The translations under genes and the position numbers were made by a program. This document shows positions 18,895 through 26,418 of a stretch of DNA of 44,468 nt, one piece after another; the stretch's first letter is position 1; every line of letters starts with the position of its first letter. The notes beneath the pieces are model-generated. The model worked only from the letters and a program-made list of their open reading frames with translations. It was not told the DNA's origin and ran no database searches. The stretch covers positions 1 to 44,468 of the forward strand of contig JAEEWS010000019.1 of the NCBI GenBank assembly GCA_016287765.1, read 5' to 3'. Source of the DNA: Lachnospiraceae bacterium. GTDB lineage: Bacteria > Bacillota_A > Clostridia > Lachnospirales > Lachnospiraceae.

Positions 18895-19862
18895 GCTTTT
18901 CTTCCTCCTTTCGATGTATTATCCCTCATTCCGTCTTTGGAGATGAAGAATTTGAAAACCATAAAGCTAAGTATAGCAGAGAAGATGAATACAAGAACCG
19001 AAGCCGCACCTGCGGAACCATAGTTCTTTGCCGCACCGAGTTTTCTCTGTACCAGCATTATAAGTGTATTTGTCGTATTGTCGGGGCTTCCGTTTCCTTT
19101 TGAAAGGATGTAAGGAACATCGTACATATTGATACCGCCGATAAGTGATGTGATGACCGCATAGGTCAGGATCGGCATGAGAAGCGGAAGTGTTACTTTA
19201 AAGAATACTTTTATCGAACTTGCTCCGTCTATCATGGCCGCCTCGAAGAGAGACTGATCGATGCCCATGATACCGGCCATAAGTACGATGGTGGTATTAC
19301 CGAACCACATAAGGAAGTTGATGCCTGCCACCAGTCCTCTGGCGCTGACCACATTAAAGAAGAAGTCAAATTCTTTATCGATGATGTTAGCATTTGCAAG
19401 GATGATATGAACAGGACCCGTTGTTGAGAACACTGTCCAGATCAGCATTGAAAAGGCTGAAGCCATGATCAGGTTGGGCATATATATGACAGTTTTGAAA
19501 AAGGCCTGGCCTTTTATATTAAGTCTGAAGCTGGTAAACCAGACCGCAAGAAGAAGTGCCACAACGAACTGGGGTATGGCTCCCACTATCCACATGATCA
19601 TGGTATTTCCGGCATATTTAATGATGGTGGGCACGCCGTCAAGCTTGGTCGCAAAGAGCTGAACGTAATTGTCGAAACCACAGAAGTTGGGTCCCACCTG
19701 CCTCAGGCCGTCTTTGTAGATCTCAAAGAAACTGTAAACAAAGGTCAGTACCTGGGGTATGAATGACCATATGAAATAAGTGATAAAAAAGGGAAGTATA
19801 AAGATGTATCCCCATTTTGCATAGCTGACGCCGCTTTTTTTCTTTTTAATCGGTTTATCCAT
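18891..19862 (-). CDS. Sugar ABC transporter permease (MalF/UgpA type)
   Basis: 323 residues from ATG 19862 (MDKPIKKKKSG), chosen over an in-frame ATG at 19904 because GGGAG lies 6 bases before it. Six or more membrane segments are present, with the EAA loop EAAMIDGASSIKVFFKVTLP in the last third. It is the partner of the MalG-type permease immediately downstream. The gap to the binding-protein gene contains a perfect 13-bp hairpin, expected to lower permease output relative to the binding protein. Confidence 0.93.
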   Translation of the reverse strand: MDKPIKKKKSGVSYAKWGYIFILPFFITYFIWSFIPQVLTFVYSFFEIYKDGLRQVGPNFCGFDNYVQLFATKLDGVPTIIKYAGNTMIMWIVGAIPQFVVALLLAVWFTSFRLNIKGQAFFKTVIYMPNLIMASAFSMLIWTVFSTTGPVHIILANANIIDKEFDFFFNVVSARGLVAGINFLMWFGNTTIVLMAGIMGIDQSLFEAAMIDGASSIKVFFKVTLPLLMPILTYAVITSLIGGINMYDVPYILSKGNGSPDNTTNTLIMLVQRKLGAAKNYGSAGAASVLVFIFSAILSFMVFKFFISKDGMRDNTSKGGRKA

Positions 19863-19922
19863 GTTTCTCTCCCGTTCATAAAGGCTGTATCTGACAACCC
19901 CCATGAATTATTTTCTTAAGAA

Positions 19923-19951
19923 ATGCCGTGCCGGGTTACCCGGCACGGCAT
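19923..19951 (-). terminator. Intercistronic hairpin between binding protein and permeases
   Basis: A perfect 13-bp stem ATGCCGTGCCGGG/CCCGGCACGGCAT with a 3-base loop. Only a weak T-tail (TTTCTTAAG) follows on the minus strand. It is likely a partial terminator or an mRNA-stabilising structure that protects the binding-protein message, as in other sugar ABC operons. Confidence 0.8.
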
Positions 19952-19998
19952 AACTCCGTTGCTGTTTTCAGCCTGTTTTATCTGTGTTTGTCACAGGA

Positions 19999-21303
19999 TT
20001 ACTTGTTGATGGTGATGTTGGGATAGGTCTCTGCTACGTAGTTGTAGAAGTTTTCCATAGCCTTATCCTTGGTAACAGCACCCTTGTAGTACTCCTGAAG
20101 CTTGTTCTGGAGACCTTCGTTAAGGAGCTGGTCATACTGTGTATGATACTGCCACTTGATGTTGTCTGTCATTCCTGCGAAGATAGCGATATCGTTCTGT
20201 CCGCCAAGGAAATCGTTCTTGTAAGAACTGTCATTTGCAAACTTAGCTGCAACAGCCTTGTTGTTAGGATACTGACCTTCGTTTGCTACAAGCTTTGTAA
20301 CTGTGTCTGTATCATTTGTGAATGCATTCATGATGTCAGCTACGAGATCTGCGTTATCTGTTCCTGCTGCTGCAAGGATCCATGTACCGCCCCAGAAGTG
20401 AGCCTGAGGTCCCTGGCAGATAGCCCAGTCGCCTGAGCATCCCTTGTCGGGATCCTGTGCGTTTGTCATACAGAAGTTGAAGTACCATGCGGGTCCGAAG
20501 AAGCACATTGTTTTACCTGTTGCGAACATCTGATCTGTCTTCTCTGCATCCCATACGCCTGCTGTAAGTGTGTAGTTGTTAGCGATGAACTTATCTGTCT
20601 GAGCGATCCACTTGTTGATCTGATCGTCGAAGTGAAGTGTATTCTTGCTGTCTACCCATGCGGATGTGCAGTTGTTGGAGAACACACGATAGGTCTCAGC
20701 GAAAGAACCTGTCATGTAATATCCCTTAGCCTTGGCATCGCCTGCAACCTTGTCGAACTTGTCCCAGCTGTTCAGGGCTTCCTGAACCTTTGCGGGATCG
20801 TCTGTGCCAAGAACATCCTTAGCGATGGAACGACGATAGATGAGAGCCGAAGGGCAGCACTGGAAAGAAACGCCCTTGCAAACACCCTTGCTGTCGGATG
20901 CAGCCTTAACGGTGTAATCATACATGTTGCTGAAATCTGTAACGCCGATGGACTTAACGTCTACGGTGTAATCGGAATCCACATACTTGATGATGTAGTC
21001 AGCTTCTGCAAGGAAGAGGTCTACCTTGTCGTCAGCCTTAGCCTTTTTCTGATTCTCAAGAGCTTCGTCCAGCTTCTGCTGATAGAGACCGCCGTCGGAA
21101 GCGTTGATGACCCAGTTGACCTTTACGCCTGCAGGTATCTTTGATGCATAGTACTTGTCAAAAAACCCCTTAAACTCTTCGTTCCAGGCGTAGATGTTGA
21201 GCACCTTACCGTCGCTGGAAACCTTTGTTCCCTTACCGCAGCCTGCGAGTAAACCTACGCTGAGCGCTGCAAGAAGTAACATTGATACAACCTTTTTCTT
21301 CAT
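19999..21303 (-). CDS. Extracellular sugar-binding lipoprotein
   Basis: 434 residues from ATG 21303, chosen over ATG 21318 because GGAGGAG lies 6 bases before it. The lipoprotein signal ends in GLLAGC (Cys22), followed by a family-1 solute-binding fold. It captures oligosaccharide outside the cell for the two permeases encoded downstream; cellobiose or cellodextrin is inferred from the GH94 partner. The gene is rich in preferred codons, as expected of an abundant surface protein. A weak promoter (TATACA, 17, TATATA) can be drawn between this gene and lacI. Confidence 0.92.
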   Translation of the reverse strand: MKKKVVSMLLLAALSVGLLAGCGKGTKVSSDGKVLNIYAWNEEFKGFFDKYYASKIPAGVKVNWVINASDGGLYQQKLDEALENQKKAKADDKVDLFLAEADYIIKYVDSDYTVDVKSIGVTDFSNMYDYTVKAASDSKGVCKGVSFQCCPSALIYRRSIAKDVLGTDDPAKVQEALNSWDKFDKVAGDAKAKGYYMTGSFAETYRVFSNNCTSAWVDSKNTLHFDDQINKWIAQTDKFIANNYTLTAGVWDAEKTDQMFATGKTMCFFGPAWYFNFCMTNAQDPDKGCSGDWAICQGPQAHFWGGTWILAAAGTDNADLVADIMNAFTNDTDTVTKLVANEGQYPNNKAVAAKFANDSSYKNDFLGGQNDIAIFAGMTDNIKWQYHTQYDQLLNEGLQNKLQEYYKGAVTKDKAMENFYNYVAETYPNITINK

Positions 21304-21335
21304 TGAGTTCTCCTCCATTAATGAATAATGTTTTA

Positions 21336-21353
21336 GATCCGACCCAACGGATC
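21336..21353 (-). promoter_or_regulatory. Palindrome before the sugar-binding protein gene
   Basis: GATCCG-ACCCAA-CGGATC lies a few bases after a plausible -10 and about 33 bases before the start codon. It could be an operator or a leader hairpin. It does not resemble the operator at the lacI promoter. Confidence 0.4.
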
Positions 21354-21389
21354 ATGTTTTATATAAAGGCCTTACCCAAGCCTGTATAT

Positions 21390-22403
21390 CTAATTGAGTT
21401 TTTTAACCGTCTTTCCCACATACACTCCGCCGCCTACCATGATCTGCTCTTCAATGGTGGTCTTGGGCCTTTCGATCAGGTCGATCAGCTTCTCTGCCGC
21501 CGCCAGCCCGATCCTGGCCGTATCCTGTCTCAGCGTAGTGAGCTGAGGTTCTATATGCCTGCCTATCCGGATCCCGTCGTAGCCCGCCACGGAAATATCG
21601 TCCGGGATGCTTAAGCCTTTTTCGTTTATCACATTGATACCGCCAAAGCAGGAAAAATCATCGGGGTATAATATGCAGGTGGGCGGATTCTTAAGTGACA
21701 GAAGCCTCTCCGTTTCGGTAGCCGTTACTCTCGTGCTTCTGTAGGGTGCTTCTCCTATGTACTCGTCCGGGATCGTGATACCGTGCTCTTCAAGAACCTT
21801 AAAAAACGTGGAAAGTCGGCTGTTTGTAACCGCGGAAGGCATACCGTGAATGTAGGCGATCTTTCTGTGACCGTTTTCGATAATGAACTCCACCAGATCC
21901 CGCATTCCTTTGACGTTATCGGAAAGCACCGCGGAATGGCCGTAGAAGGAATGGTCGATGGTGATCACGGGAAGTCCGCTGTTCACCAGCTCAGCAACCT
22001 CCGGATCATAGAAGTCAACGCAGGCAATGAGGGCTCCGTCGAAGCCTCTGTACTTGCAGTGCTCCAGGTAGGTCATCCTTCCCTGATGGGATTTGTTACT
22101 GTTAATAAATGTAATGTCATATCCTGCCGCTTCGGCGCCCCGTTTGAAACTGTCCAAAACGTAGGAAAAATAGTCATGTGTCAGTCCGCTCTGTGCCTCG
22201 TCAACAAAAAGAACTCCGATATTGTTTGTCCTGTTGGTCTTAAGTGCTCTTGCGGAGGAATTGGGGAAGTACCCCATCTTTTTGGCGACTTCACGTACCA
22301 GCGCTTTTGTTTCTTCGCTCACATCATTCTGGTCATTCAGCGCCTTACTTACAGTTGCGGGGGAGACTTTACATTCTCTTGCTATGTCTTTTAATGAAAC
22401 CAA
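21390..22403 (-). CDS. LacI-family transcriptional regulator
   Basis: 337 residues. An N-terminal helix-turn-helix (VSLKDIARECKVSPATVSKAL, about 2-21) is followed by the hinge and a periplasmic-binding-protein-like sugar sensor domain. The start codon is TTG at 22403: an in-frame TAA lies just upstream and no ATG precedes the helix-turn-helix. GTGGGG lies about 8 bases before it. The gene sits directly upstream of the cellobiose importer operon on the same strand and probably represses it in the absence of the sugar. A LacI-type palindrome lies over its own promoter region, suggesting autoregulation. Confidence 0.93.
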   Translation of the reverse strand: MVSLKDIARECKVSPATVSKALNDQNDVSEETKALVREVAKKMGYFPNSSARALKTNRTNNIGVLFVDEAQSGLTHDYFSYVLDSFKRGAEAAGYDITFINSNKSHQGRMTYLEHCKYRGFDGALIACVDFYDPEVAELVNSGLPVITIDHSFYGHSAVLSDNVKGMRDLVEFIIENGHRKIAYIHGMPSAVTNSRLSTFFKVLEEHGITIPDEYIGEAPYRSTRVTATETERLLSLKNPPTCILYPDDFSCFGGINVINEKGLSIPDDISVAGYDGIRIGRHIEPQLTTLRQDTARIGLAAAEKLIDLIERPKTTIEEQIMVGGGVYVGKTVKKLN

Positions 22404-22426
22404 TGTTTACACCCCACTAGATTTTT

Positions 22427-22444
22427 TACGAAATCGTTTTCGTA
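22427..22444 (-). promoter_or_regulatory. LacI-type operator in the lacI promoter region
   Basis: Palindrome TACGAAA-nCGn-TTTCGTA with the central CG typical of LacI/CcpA-family sites. It begins 5 bases after the predicted -10 box of lacI. Confidence 0.65.
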
Positions 22445-22449
22445 AGGAC

Positions 22450-22478
22450 ATAGTACAGCATAATTTATATTTTTGCAA
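22450..22478 (-). promoter_or_regulatory. Predicted lacI promoter
   Basis: Minus strand TTGCAA (22473-22478), a 17-base spacer and TACTAT (22450-22455). Confidence 0.45.
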
Positions 22479-22615
22479 GTCCTTTTTTATTTTTTTTGTA
22501 TAATTTTCCTAATTTAACGGAGTAAATTTTACTTAAATGCAATAAATATGCCTTTTTAAGTGTAATATATCGCAATCGTTTTCGGGTAATTTCGTAGCAT
22601 TACAAGCTGATTTCC

Positions 22616-22625
22616 GAAACGTTTC
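22616..22625. promoter_or_regulatory. GAAACGTTTC palindrome upstream of the diguanylate cyclase gene
   Basis: A perfect 10-bp palindrome inside CCGAAACGTTTCCG, with nearby half-sites (AATCGTTTTCG at about 22574, CGACGTTTCTGCG at about 22637). It resembles LacI/CcpA-family operators and lies about 40 bases before the -35 of the cyclase promoter. Confidence 0.4.
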
Positions 22626-22665
22626 CGAAACAGATGCGACGTTTCTGCGATCATGCTTTTCCGTC

Positions 22666-22693
22666 TTTACTATTTCAGAAATTTTGCTATAAT
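22666..22693 (+). promoter_or_regulatory. Extended -10 promoter of the diguanylate cyclase gene
   Basis: TTTACT (22666-22671), a 16-base spacer, then TGCTATAAT with the -10 at 22688-22693. The predicted start falls at or next to the A of the ATG at 22701. Confidence 0.65.
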
Positions 22694-22700
22694 TGATTCT

Positions 22701-23852
22701 ATGAAAAACAAAACTTACAATGATCCGTGGGATGAGATCGAAGCAAGAGCGAACAACTACTCTTCACAGGGTTTGCTTGCCATGGTGATCGTCATTATCA
22801 TTGCCTGGGCTCTTACTGTGGGCGGTTTCTTTATCATCGATATACAGCTTATGACAAAAGCCGCTTTGATCGGGATCTTCGGTTTTCTTTCCTTAAGAGC
22901 TCTGCTCCGGATCTTCGACAACTCAAAAAGATGGCTTAAATACCCGGTGCTGGCCGTGATCTGTATTATTTGCGGTACTATAGTTTCGGTACTTTCTTTT
23001 CATGCGGTACTCCTTTACGTAATACCGCTTATTTTTGCCGCCCAGTACTCCAAGCAGCACGTTATATGGTGCACTCTTGCTTTTAATACGGTGATCGTTG
23101 CGGTAAGTTCTCTGATCGCCTTCTACTACGGTCTCTGCGATCTCAACATTTTCTTCGTGAGCATGGACAATTACTCTCACTTTACCGAGATCGTACAGAA
23201 CGGTTTTGCGGGACTTGAGATCAATCCCAATCCCACATTTATCATACTTGCCTATGCCACCTTCCCCAGAGCCATGCTCCTTGCCCTCTTCGCATTCATG
23301 CTTTCCCAGATAACCGCAAAAGGCAGATCCGAGGCAGCACAGCTGGCCCGCACCAAGCTGATCAGCGAAACTGATTTCATTACCGGCGTTTTCAACAAGA
23401 ATAAATATGCCGAAATGATCGAATCCTATTATCCAAAGCTGGATGGTGTGGGAGTTATCTTCTGGGATATCAATAACCTTAAAGAAGTAAACGATGAGTT
23501 CGGTCACGAGATGGGCGACAGGATCATCATAGAACTGGCCGAGGCGCTTCTTTCCAACGCAGGAAAGAACTGCAAAGTGTATCGTATCGGCGGCGATGAA
23601 TTCATTTCCGTCATCGATAACCCTGCTCCCGGAGAAGAAAAGCGGCTGGAAAAGGCCATCCTTAAGACTCTTTCCACCACAGAAAGCAAAGCGGATGCCA
23701 CTGTTTCCGTAGCCCACGGTACTGCCCGGGGCAAAGGCGTCAACATCACCCAGGTGGTTAATGAGGCAGACGCGGCCATGTATGCCTGCAAGCGCATCAT
23801 GAAGGGAGAGAATTCCGAAGCCCCCAGGCAGAAGCCGGGCAAGATACAATAA
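22701..23852 (+). CDS. Membrane diguanylate cyclase (GGDEF)
   Basis: 383 residues from ATG 22701; an in-frame ATG at 22653 lies upstream of the promoter and is rejected. Five or six membrane helices (about 20-210) precede a GGDEF domain that makes cyclic di-GMP from two GTP. The signature GGDEF is intact at 297-301 (RIGGDEF), as are the FDxNxLK-type substrate/metal residues (WDINNLKEVND). The RxxD inhibitory site usually found five residues before GGDEF is absent (KNCK), so product feedback is probably lost. There is no ribosome binding site before the ATG and the promoter is only 7 bases away, so the mRNA may be leaderless. Confidence 0.92.
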   Translation: MKNKTYNDPWDEIEARANNYSSQGLLAMVIVIIIAWALTVGGFFIIDIQLMTKAALIGIFGFLSLRALLRIFDNSKRWLKYPVLAVICIICGTIVSVLSFHAVLLYVIPLIFAAQYSKQHVIWCTLAFNTVIVAVSSLIAFYYGLCDLNIFFVSMDNYSHFTEIVQNGFAGLEINPNPTFIILAYATFPRAMLLALFAFMLSQITAKGRSEAAQLARTKLISETDFITGVFNKNKYAEMIESYYPKLDGVGVIFWDINNLKEVNDEFGHEMGDRIIIELAEALLSNAGKNCKVYRIGGDEFISVIDNPAPGEEKRLEKAILKTLSTTESKADATVSVAHGTARGKGVNITQVVNEADAAMYACKRIMKGENSEAPRQKPGKIQ

Positions 23853-23945
23853 CCCCGGACTGCTTTCCGAGCGAAGTCCGGTAACACACGGCTGCTTTCC
23901 CGGCAGATCTTGTAAACTTTATATGATTGATATATCCATGATAAA

Positions 23946-23980
23946 AAGAGGCGCAACTATGGGTCACGCCTCTTTTGTGT
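23946..23980. terminator. Bidirectional terminator between the cyclase gene and msrA
   Basis: An 8-bp stem AAGAGGCG/CGCCTCTT (23946-23953, 23967-23974) with T-rich tails on both strands, between convergent genes. Confidence 0.85.
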
Positions 23981-24079
23981 TTTTTATTTCCCGGTTAATA
24001 CTTTTCCCGGTTGAATCTTCTCGCGATTAAACCTTCTCCCGGGAAGCTTTCTTCATGCCCCGAAGGGCTTTTGTCATTT

Positions 24080-24568
24080 CTATTCTCTGTTTTTTCTTCC
24101 GGAAGAGACCAGTTCCTCCTCAAATTCCTTTGGATGCTTCAGGTAGTAATCCTGATGCTCCTCTTCCGCCGGCCAGAAGCTCTTGAAAGGCTCCAGTGCC
24201 ACCTGCACCTTCTTTCCTTCCCTCTCTTCTATCTCCGCTATCTTCTTCGCGGCCGCTTCTCTCTGGGGCTCATTCACATAATATATGGCCAGGGTGTAGG
24301 AAAAGCCCTTGTCGATAAACTGCCCCTCGGCATCGAAAGGGTCCACGTTGGCAAAATATATGTCCAAAAGCTTCTCAAAGCTCACCTTTTCTTCCCTGTA
24401 TTCCAGGCTGATGGTTTCGCGATGCCCCGTCTTCTGGGCCTTCACTTCCTTGTAGGTGGGGTTTTCCTCATCGCCGCCGCTGTAGCCGCTCACGACTTTG
24501 TCCACTCCGTAAATCTTGTAAATAGGCGTGACGCACCAAAAGCATCCGCCCGCAAAATAAGCATTCAT
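24080..24568 (-). CDS. msrA: Peptide-methionine (S)-S-oxide reductase
   Basis: 162 residues. It repairs oxidised methionine in proteins. The catalytic motif GCFWC lies at residues 8-12, with Cys9 as nucleophile, and conserved GYSGG, NPTYKEV and GHRET follow. The gene is monocistronic, with AAGGA 6 bases before the ATG. Two tandem repeat units lie 16 bases upstream of its start, between it and the small membrane protein gene. Confidence 0.95.
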   Translation of the reverse strand: MNAYFAGGCFWCVTPIYKIYGVDKVVSGYSGGDEENPTYKEVKAQKTGHRETISLEYREEKVSFEKLLDIYFANVDPFDAEGQFIDKGFSYTLAIYYVNEPQREAAAKKIAEIEEREGKKVQVALEPFKSFWPAEEEHQDYYLKHPKEFEEELVSSGRKNRE

Positions 24569-24584
24569 AATTTTCCTTTCATTT

Positions 24585-24648
24585 TGAACCCCGGGGACGG
24601 GGTTATAGGTTCACTTTTTGAACCTTTGGGGACGGGGTTAGTGGTTCA
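24585..24648 (+). repeat. Tandem pair of G-rich repeat units
   Basis: Forward units at 24585-24613 and 24619-24648, joined by a CTTTT linker. The second unit supplies the stop codon of the small membrane protein gene on the minus strand. Confidence 0.9.
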
Positions 24649-25014
24649 TTTTTCGTCTTTTGAGATCGTCCCAATGTTGTCAAGATGGTTAATGTTCTCG
24701 GGGTGTTTATAATAATTGGTTTCCGCATCCTCCAGGTGACGGCAGCAGATGAACGTGCCCACGATCGGTCCCCAGACCAAATACACAACAAATGACAGCA
24801 CCTTCAGAAAAACCGGAATCTTTTTATTCTCATTGATCAGCTTCAAGATCACAGCGGAAAAGGCCAGAACAACAACCCAATAAAGGAACCGCCAAAGAAG
24901 GTAGATCACCATCCCGTAACGTGATGCGTAATTGATCAATGTGATCAGCATCAAAACATTGTAGGCAATGATCCATCCCGCTATAGCCTTTTCAACTCCC
25001 AATAATGACTTCAT
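24646..25014 (-). CDS. Small membrane protein of unknown function
   Basis: 122 residues, family not recognised. Four hydrophobic segments are visible (about 10-28, 32-58, 66-78 and 79-92), followed by a hydrophilic tail rich in His/Asn/Asp. GGGGGAG lies 4 bases before the ATG, supporting a real gene. The last four codons and the TGA stop run into a repeat unit, so the present C-terminus may have been set by insertion of the repeat. It is bracketed by repeats on both sides. Confidence 0.65.
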   Translation of the reverse strand: MKSLLGVEKAIAGWIIAYNVLMLITLINYASRYGMVIYLLWRFLYWVVVLAFSAVILKLINENKKIPVFLKVLSFVVYLVWGPIVGTFICCRHLEDAETNYYKHPENINHLDNIGTISKDEK

Positions 25015-25080
25015 AAGCTCCCCCTATACATTATTTTTCGTAATCTTATCATATTCCCCCCGCAAAGTAAAGCAAGGGAA

Positions 25081-25434
25081 AATGAACCCCGGGGACGGGG
25101 TTAGGGGTTCACTTTTGTGACTCTGGCGGCCAAAAATAGCTACTGAGCCAATAATAGCTAGTGGGCCAAAAATGGTCCAAAAATGAACCCATAACCCCGT
25201 CCCCAAAGGTTCAAAAATGTGGCTCTATCAACAAAAACTATGCACAGGGTCAACAATTTTTCCCATAAGATAAGCTCCGGCCATCCGACATTTGACTCTC
25301 TGAGCAATTTATGTCAATAGAGTCAATGTTTTTCCCACAAAAACAAGGCACCGGGCATTCCTTATGTGGCCCTCGGCGCCAAATGTTTCAATTGAGTCAA
25401 AAAAATGAACCCATAACCCCGTCCCCGGGGGTCA
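25081..25434 (+). repeat. Mosaic repeat element A
   Basis: About 354 bases. In order: a forward G-rich unit (25083-25111); a module bounded by TGACTC and GAGCCA (about 25117-25149) with a degenerate tail; a reverse unit (25184-25213); a core starting GTGGCTCTATCA (25219 to about 25400); and a reverse unit (25406-25434). The core is about nine-tenths identical by eye to that of element B at 35761. It contains repeated TTGACTC/GAGTCAA motifs and a GGCACCG...CGGCGCC hairpin. This element fills the gap 25015-25431, and no gene was found in it. Confidence 0.9.
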
Positions 25435-26349
25435 TTTTGGCAGAAATTCTTCCCGGTATTCGAGAATGGGATTTCCCGCGGAGTCGAATTCCAGGGGAAG
25501 GATCACGTACCTTGAATCATTGTAGTCCTTGCCGTTCCACCGGTCGGAGAAGTAGAAGATCCTGCCGTTCTCGCTAAGCTTAAGAAAAAACGCGGGCTGG
25601 GTGCGATAGGTGGTTTCATCCCCTATTTTGGTAAGCACGGACCACCTTCCCTCCATGCTGTCAGCCACCGCATATTTGCACTGATTCGGGGCCCAGCCGG
25701 TGCAATAGGAGCTGAACATATAATACCGCCCGTTATGCTTAACCACCGCAGGCGCCTCGCGGTATTCCCCCTGCCAAAGACGGTGCACCAGGCAGTCCAC
25801 ATTCATATAGTCGTCCGTCAGCCGGTAGACATGAAGATCCGCATTGTTCCTCGACGCGGAAATAAAATAGGCAGTTGAGTCATCATCCACAAACAGCGTG
25901 CAGTCCCTGGACATAAAACCGTAGGGATTAAAGCAGCCGTGGTACACAAACTCTCCGTCCGGCGTGTCCGACGTCGCCACCCCGCAGGCCGCCTCAGAGT
26001 AGTCTTTGCCGTTTTCCACATGCATCCACATCACGTATTTTCCCGTTTTTTTATTGTAGATGACCTTCGGCCTTTCTATATTGATCTTTCCACCCTCATC
26101 GTTCACAAGCCGCAGATCCGTCTTCACCCTGTATTCCGCTGTTCTGCTTTCGGTAGTAAGCGCATCCCTTACAAATTCCCAGTTCAGGAGATCCGTGGAT
26201 CTGTATACGCTGACATATCTATTCTCAACCCTATTCTCTCCGTACCAGTAAAATACATTTCCTTCCTGCAGGATCCAGCCTCCATGGGCATGAAGCACAT
26301 TTCCCTCAGTATCTCTTAAAATTTCACCGTTTTTAAAACTCGTTTCCAT
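25432..26349 (-). CDS. GH43 glycosidase, subfamily 24-like (exo-beta-1,3-galactanase-like)
   Basis: 305 residues, five-bladed beta-propeller type. The N-terminus has HAHGG (20-24) rather than the HDPS base motif of ordinary GH43, as in subfamily 24, which uses Glu/Gln catalysis. Candidate residues are Glu92 (IERPKV), Glu198 (REAPAVV) and Gln251 (RTQPAFF), spaced as remembered for characterised exo-beta-1,3-galactanases. The likely substrate is the galactan backbone of arabinogalactan. There is no signal peptide, so it acts on imported oligosaccharides. It follows the ABC importer genes after an attenuator-like hairpin; GAAGGAGG precedes the ATG. Its stop codon overlaps mosaic element A. Confidence 0.75.
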   Translation of the reverse strand: METSFKNGEILRDTEGNVLHAHGGWILQEGNVFYWYGENRVENRYVSVYRSTDLLNWEFVRDALTTESRTAEYRVKTDLRLVNDEGGKINIERPKVIYNKKTGKYVMWMHVENGKDYSEAACGVATSDTPDGEFVYHGCFNPYGFMSRDCTLFVDDDSTAYFISASRNNADLHVYRLTDDYMNVDCLVHRLWQGEYREAPAVVKHNGRYYMFSSYCTGWAPNQCKYAVADSMEGRWSVLTKIGDETTYRTQPAFFLKLSENGRIFYFSDRWNGKDYNDSRYVILPLEFDSAGNPILEYREEFLPK

Positions 26350-26359
26350 ATTCCTCCTT

Positions 26360-26395
26360 CAAAAAACAGGTCGGAAGATCTCTCCTCCAACCTGT
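26360..26395 (-). terminator. Terminator/attenuator between the importer and the galactanase gene
   Basis: Hairpin 26366-26395 with 13-bp arms. The two positions that mismatch on the plus strand become G-U pairs in minus-strand RNA, so the transcribed strand pairs fully. TTTTTT follows. It lies 11 bases before the galactanase ribosome binding site. Confidence 0.8.
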
Positions 26396-26418
26396 CCCAC
26401 ACAAAACAGAGATTAATA

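Noticed and set aside
22923..23849. 308-codon minus-strand open frame over the diguanylate cyclase
   Set aside because: It lies entirely inside the well-supported GGDEF gene and has no recognisable motif; a shadow frame.
25219..25400. Coding remnant or insertion-sequence transposase in the mosaic core
   Set aside because: No frame gives transposase-like protein in either copy; differences between the copies do not follow codon positions.
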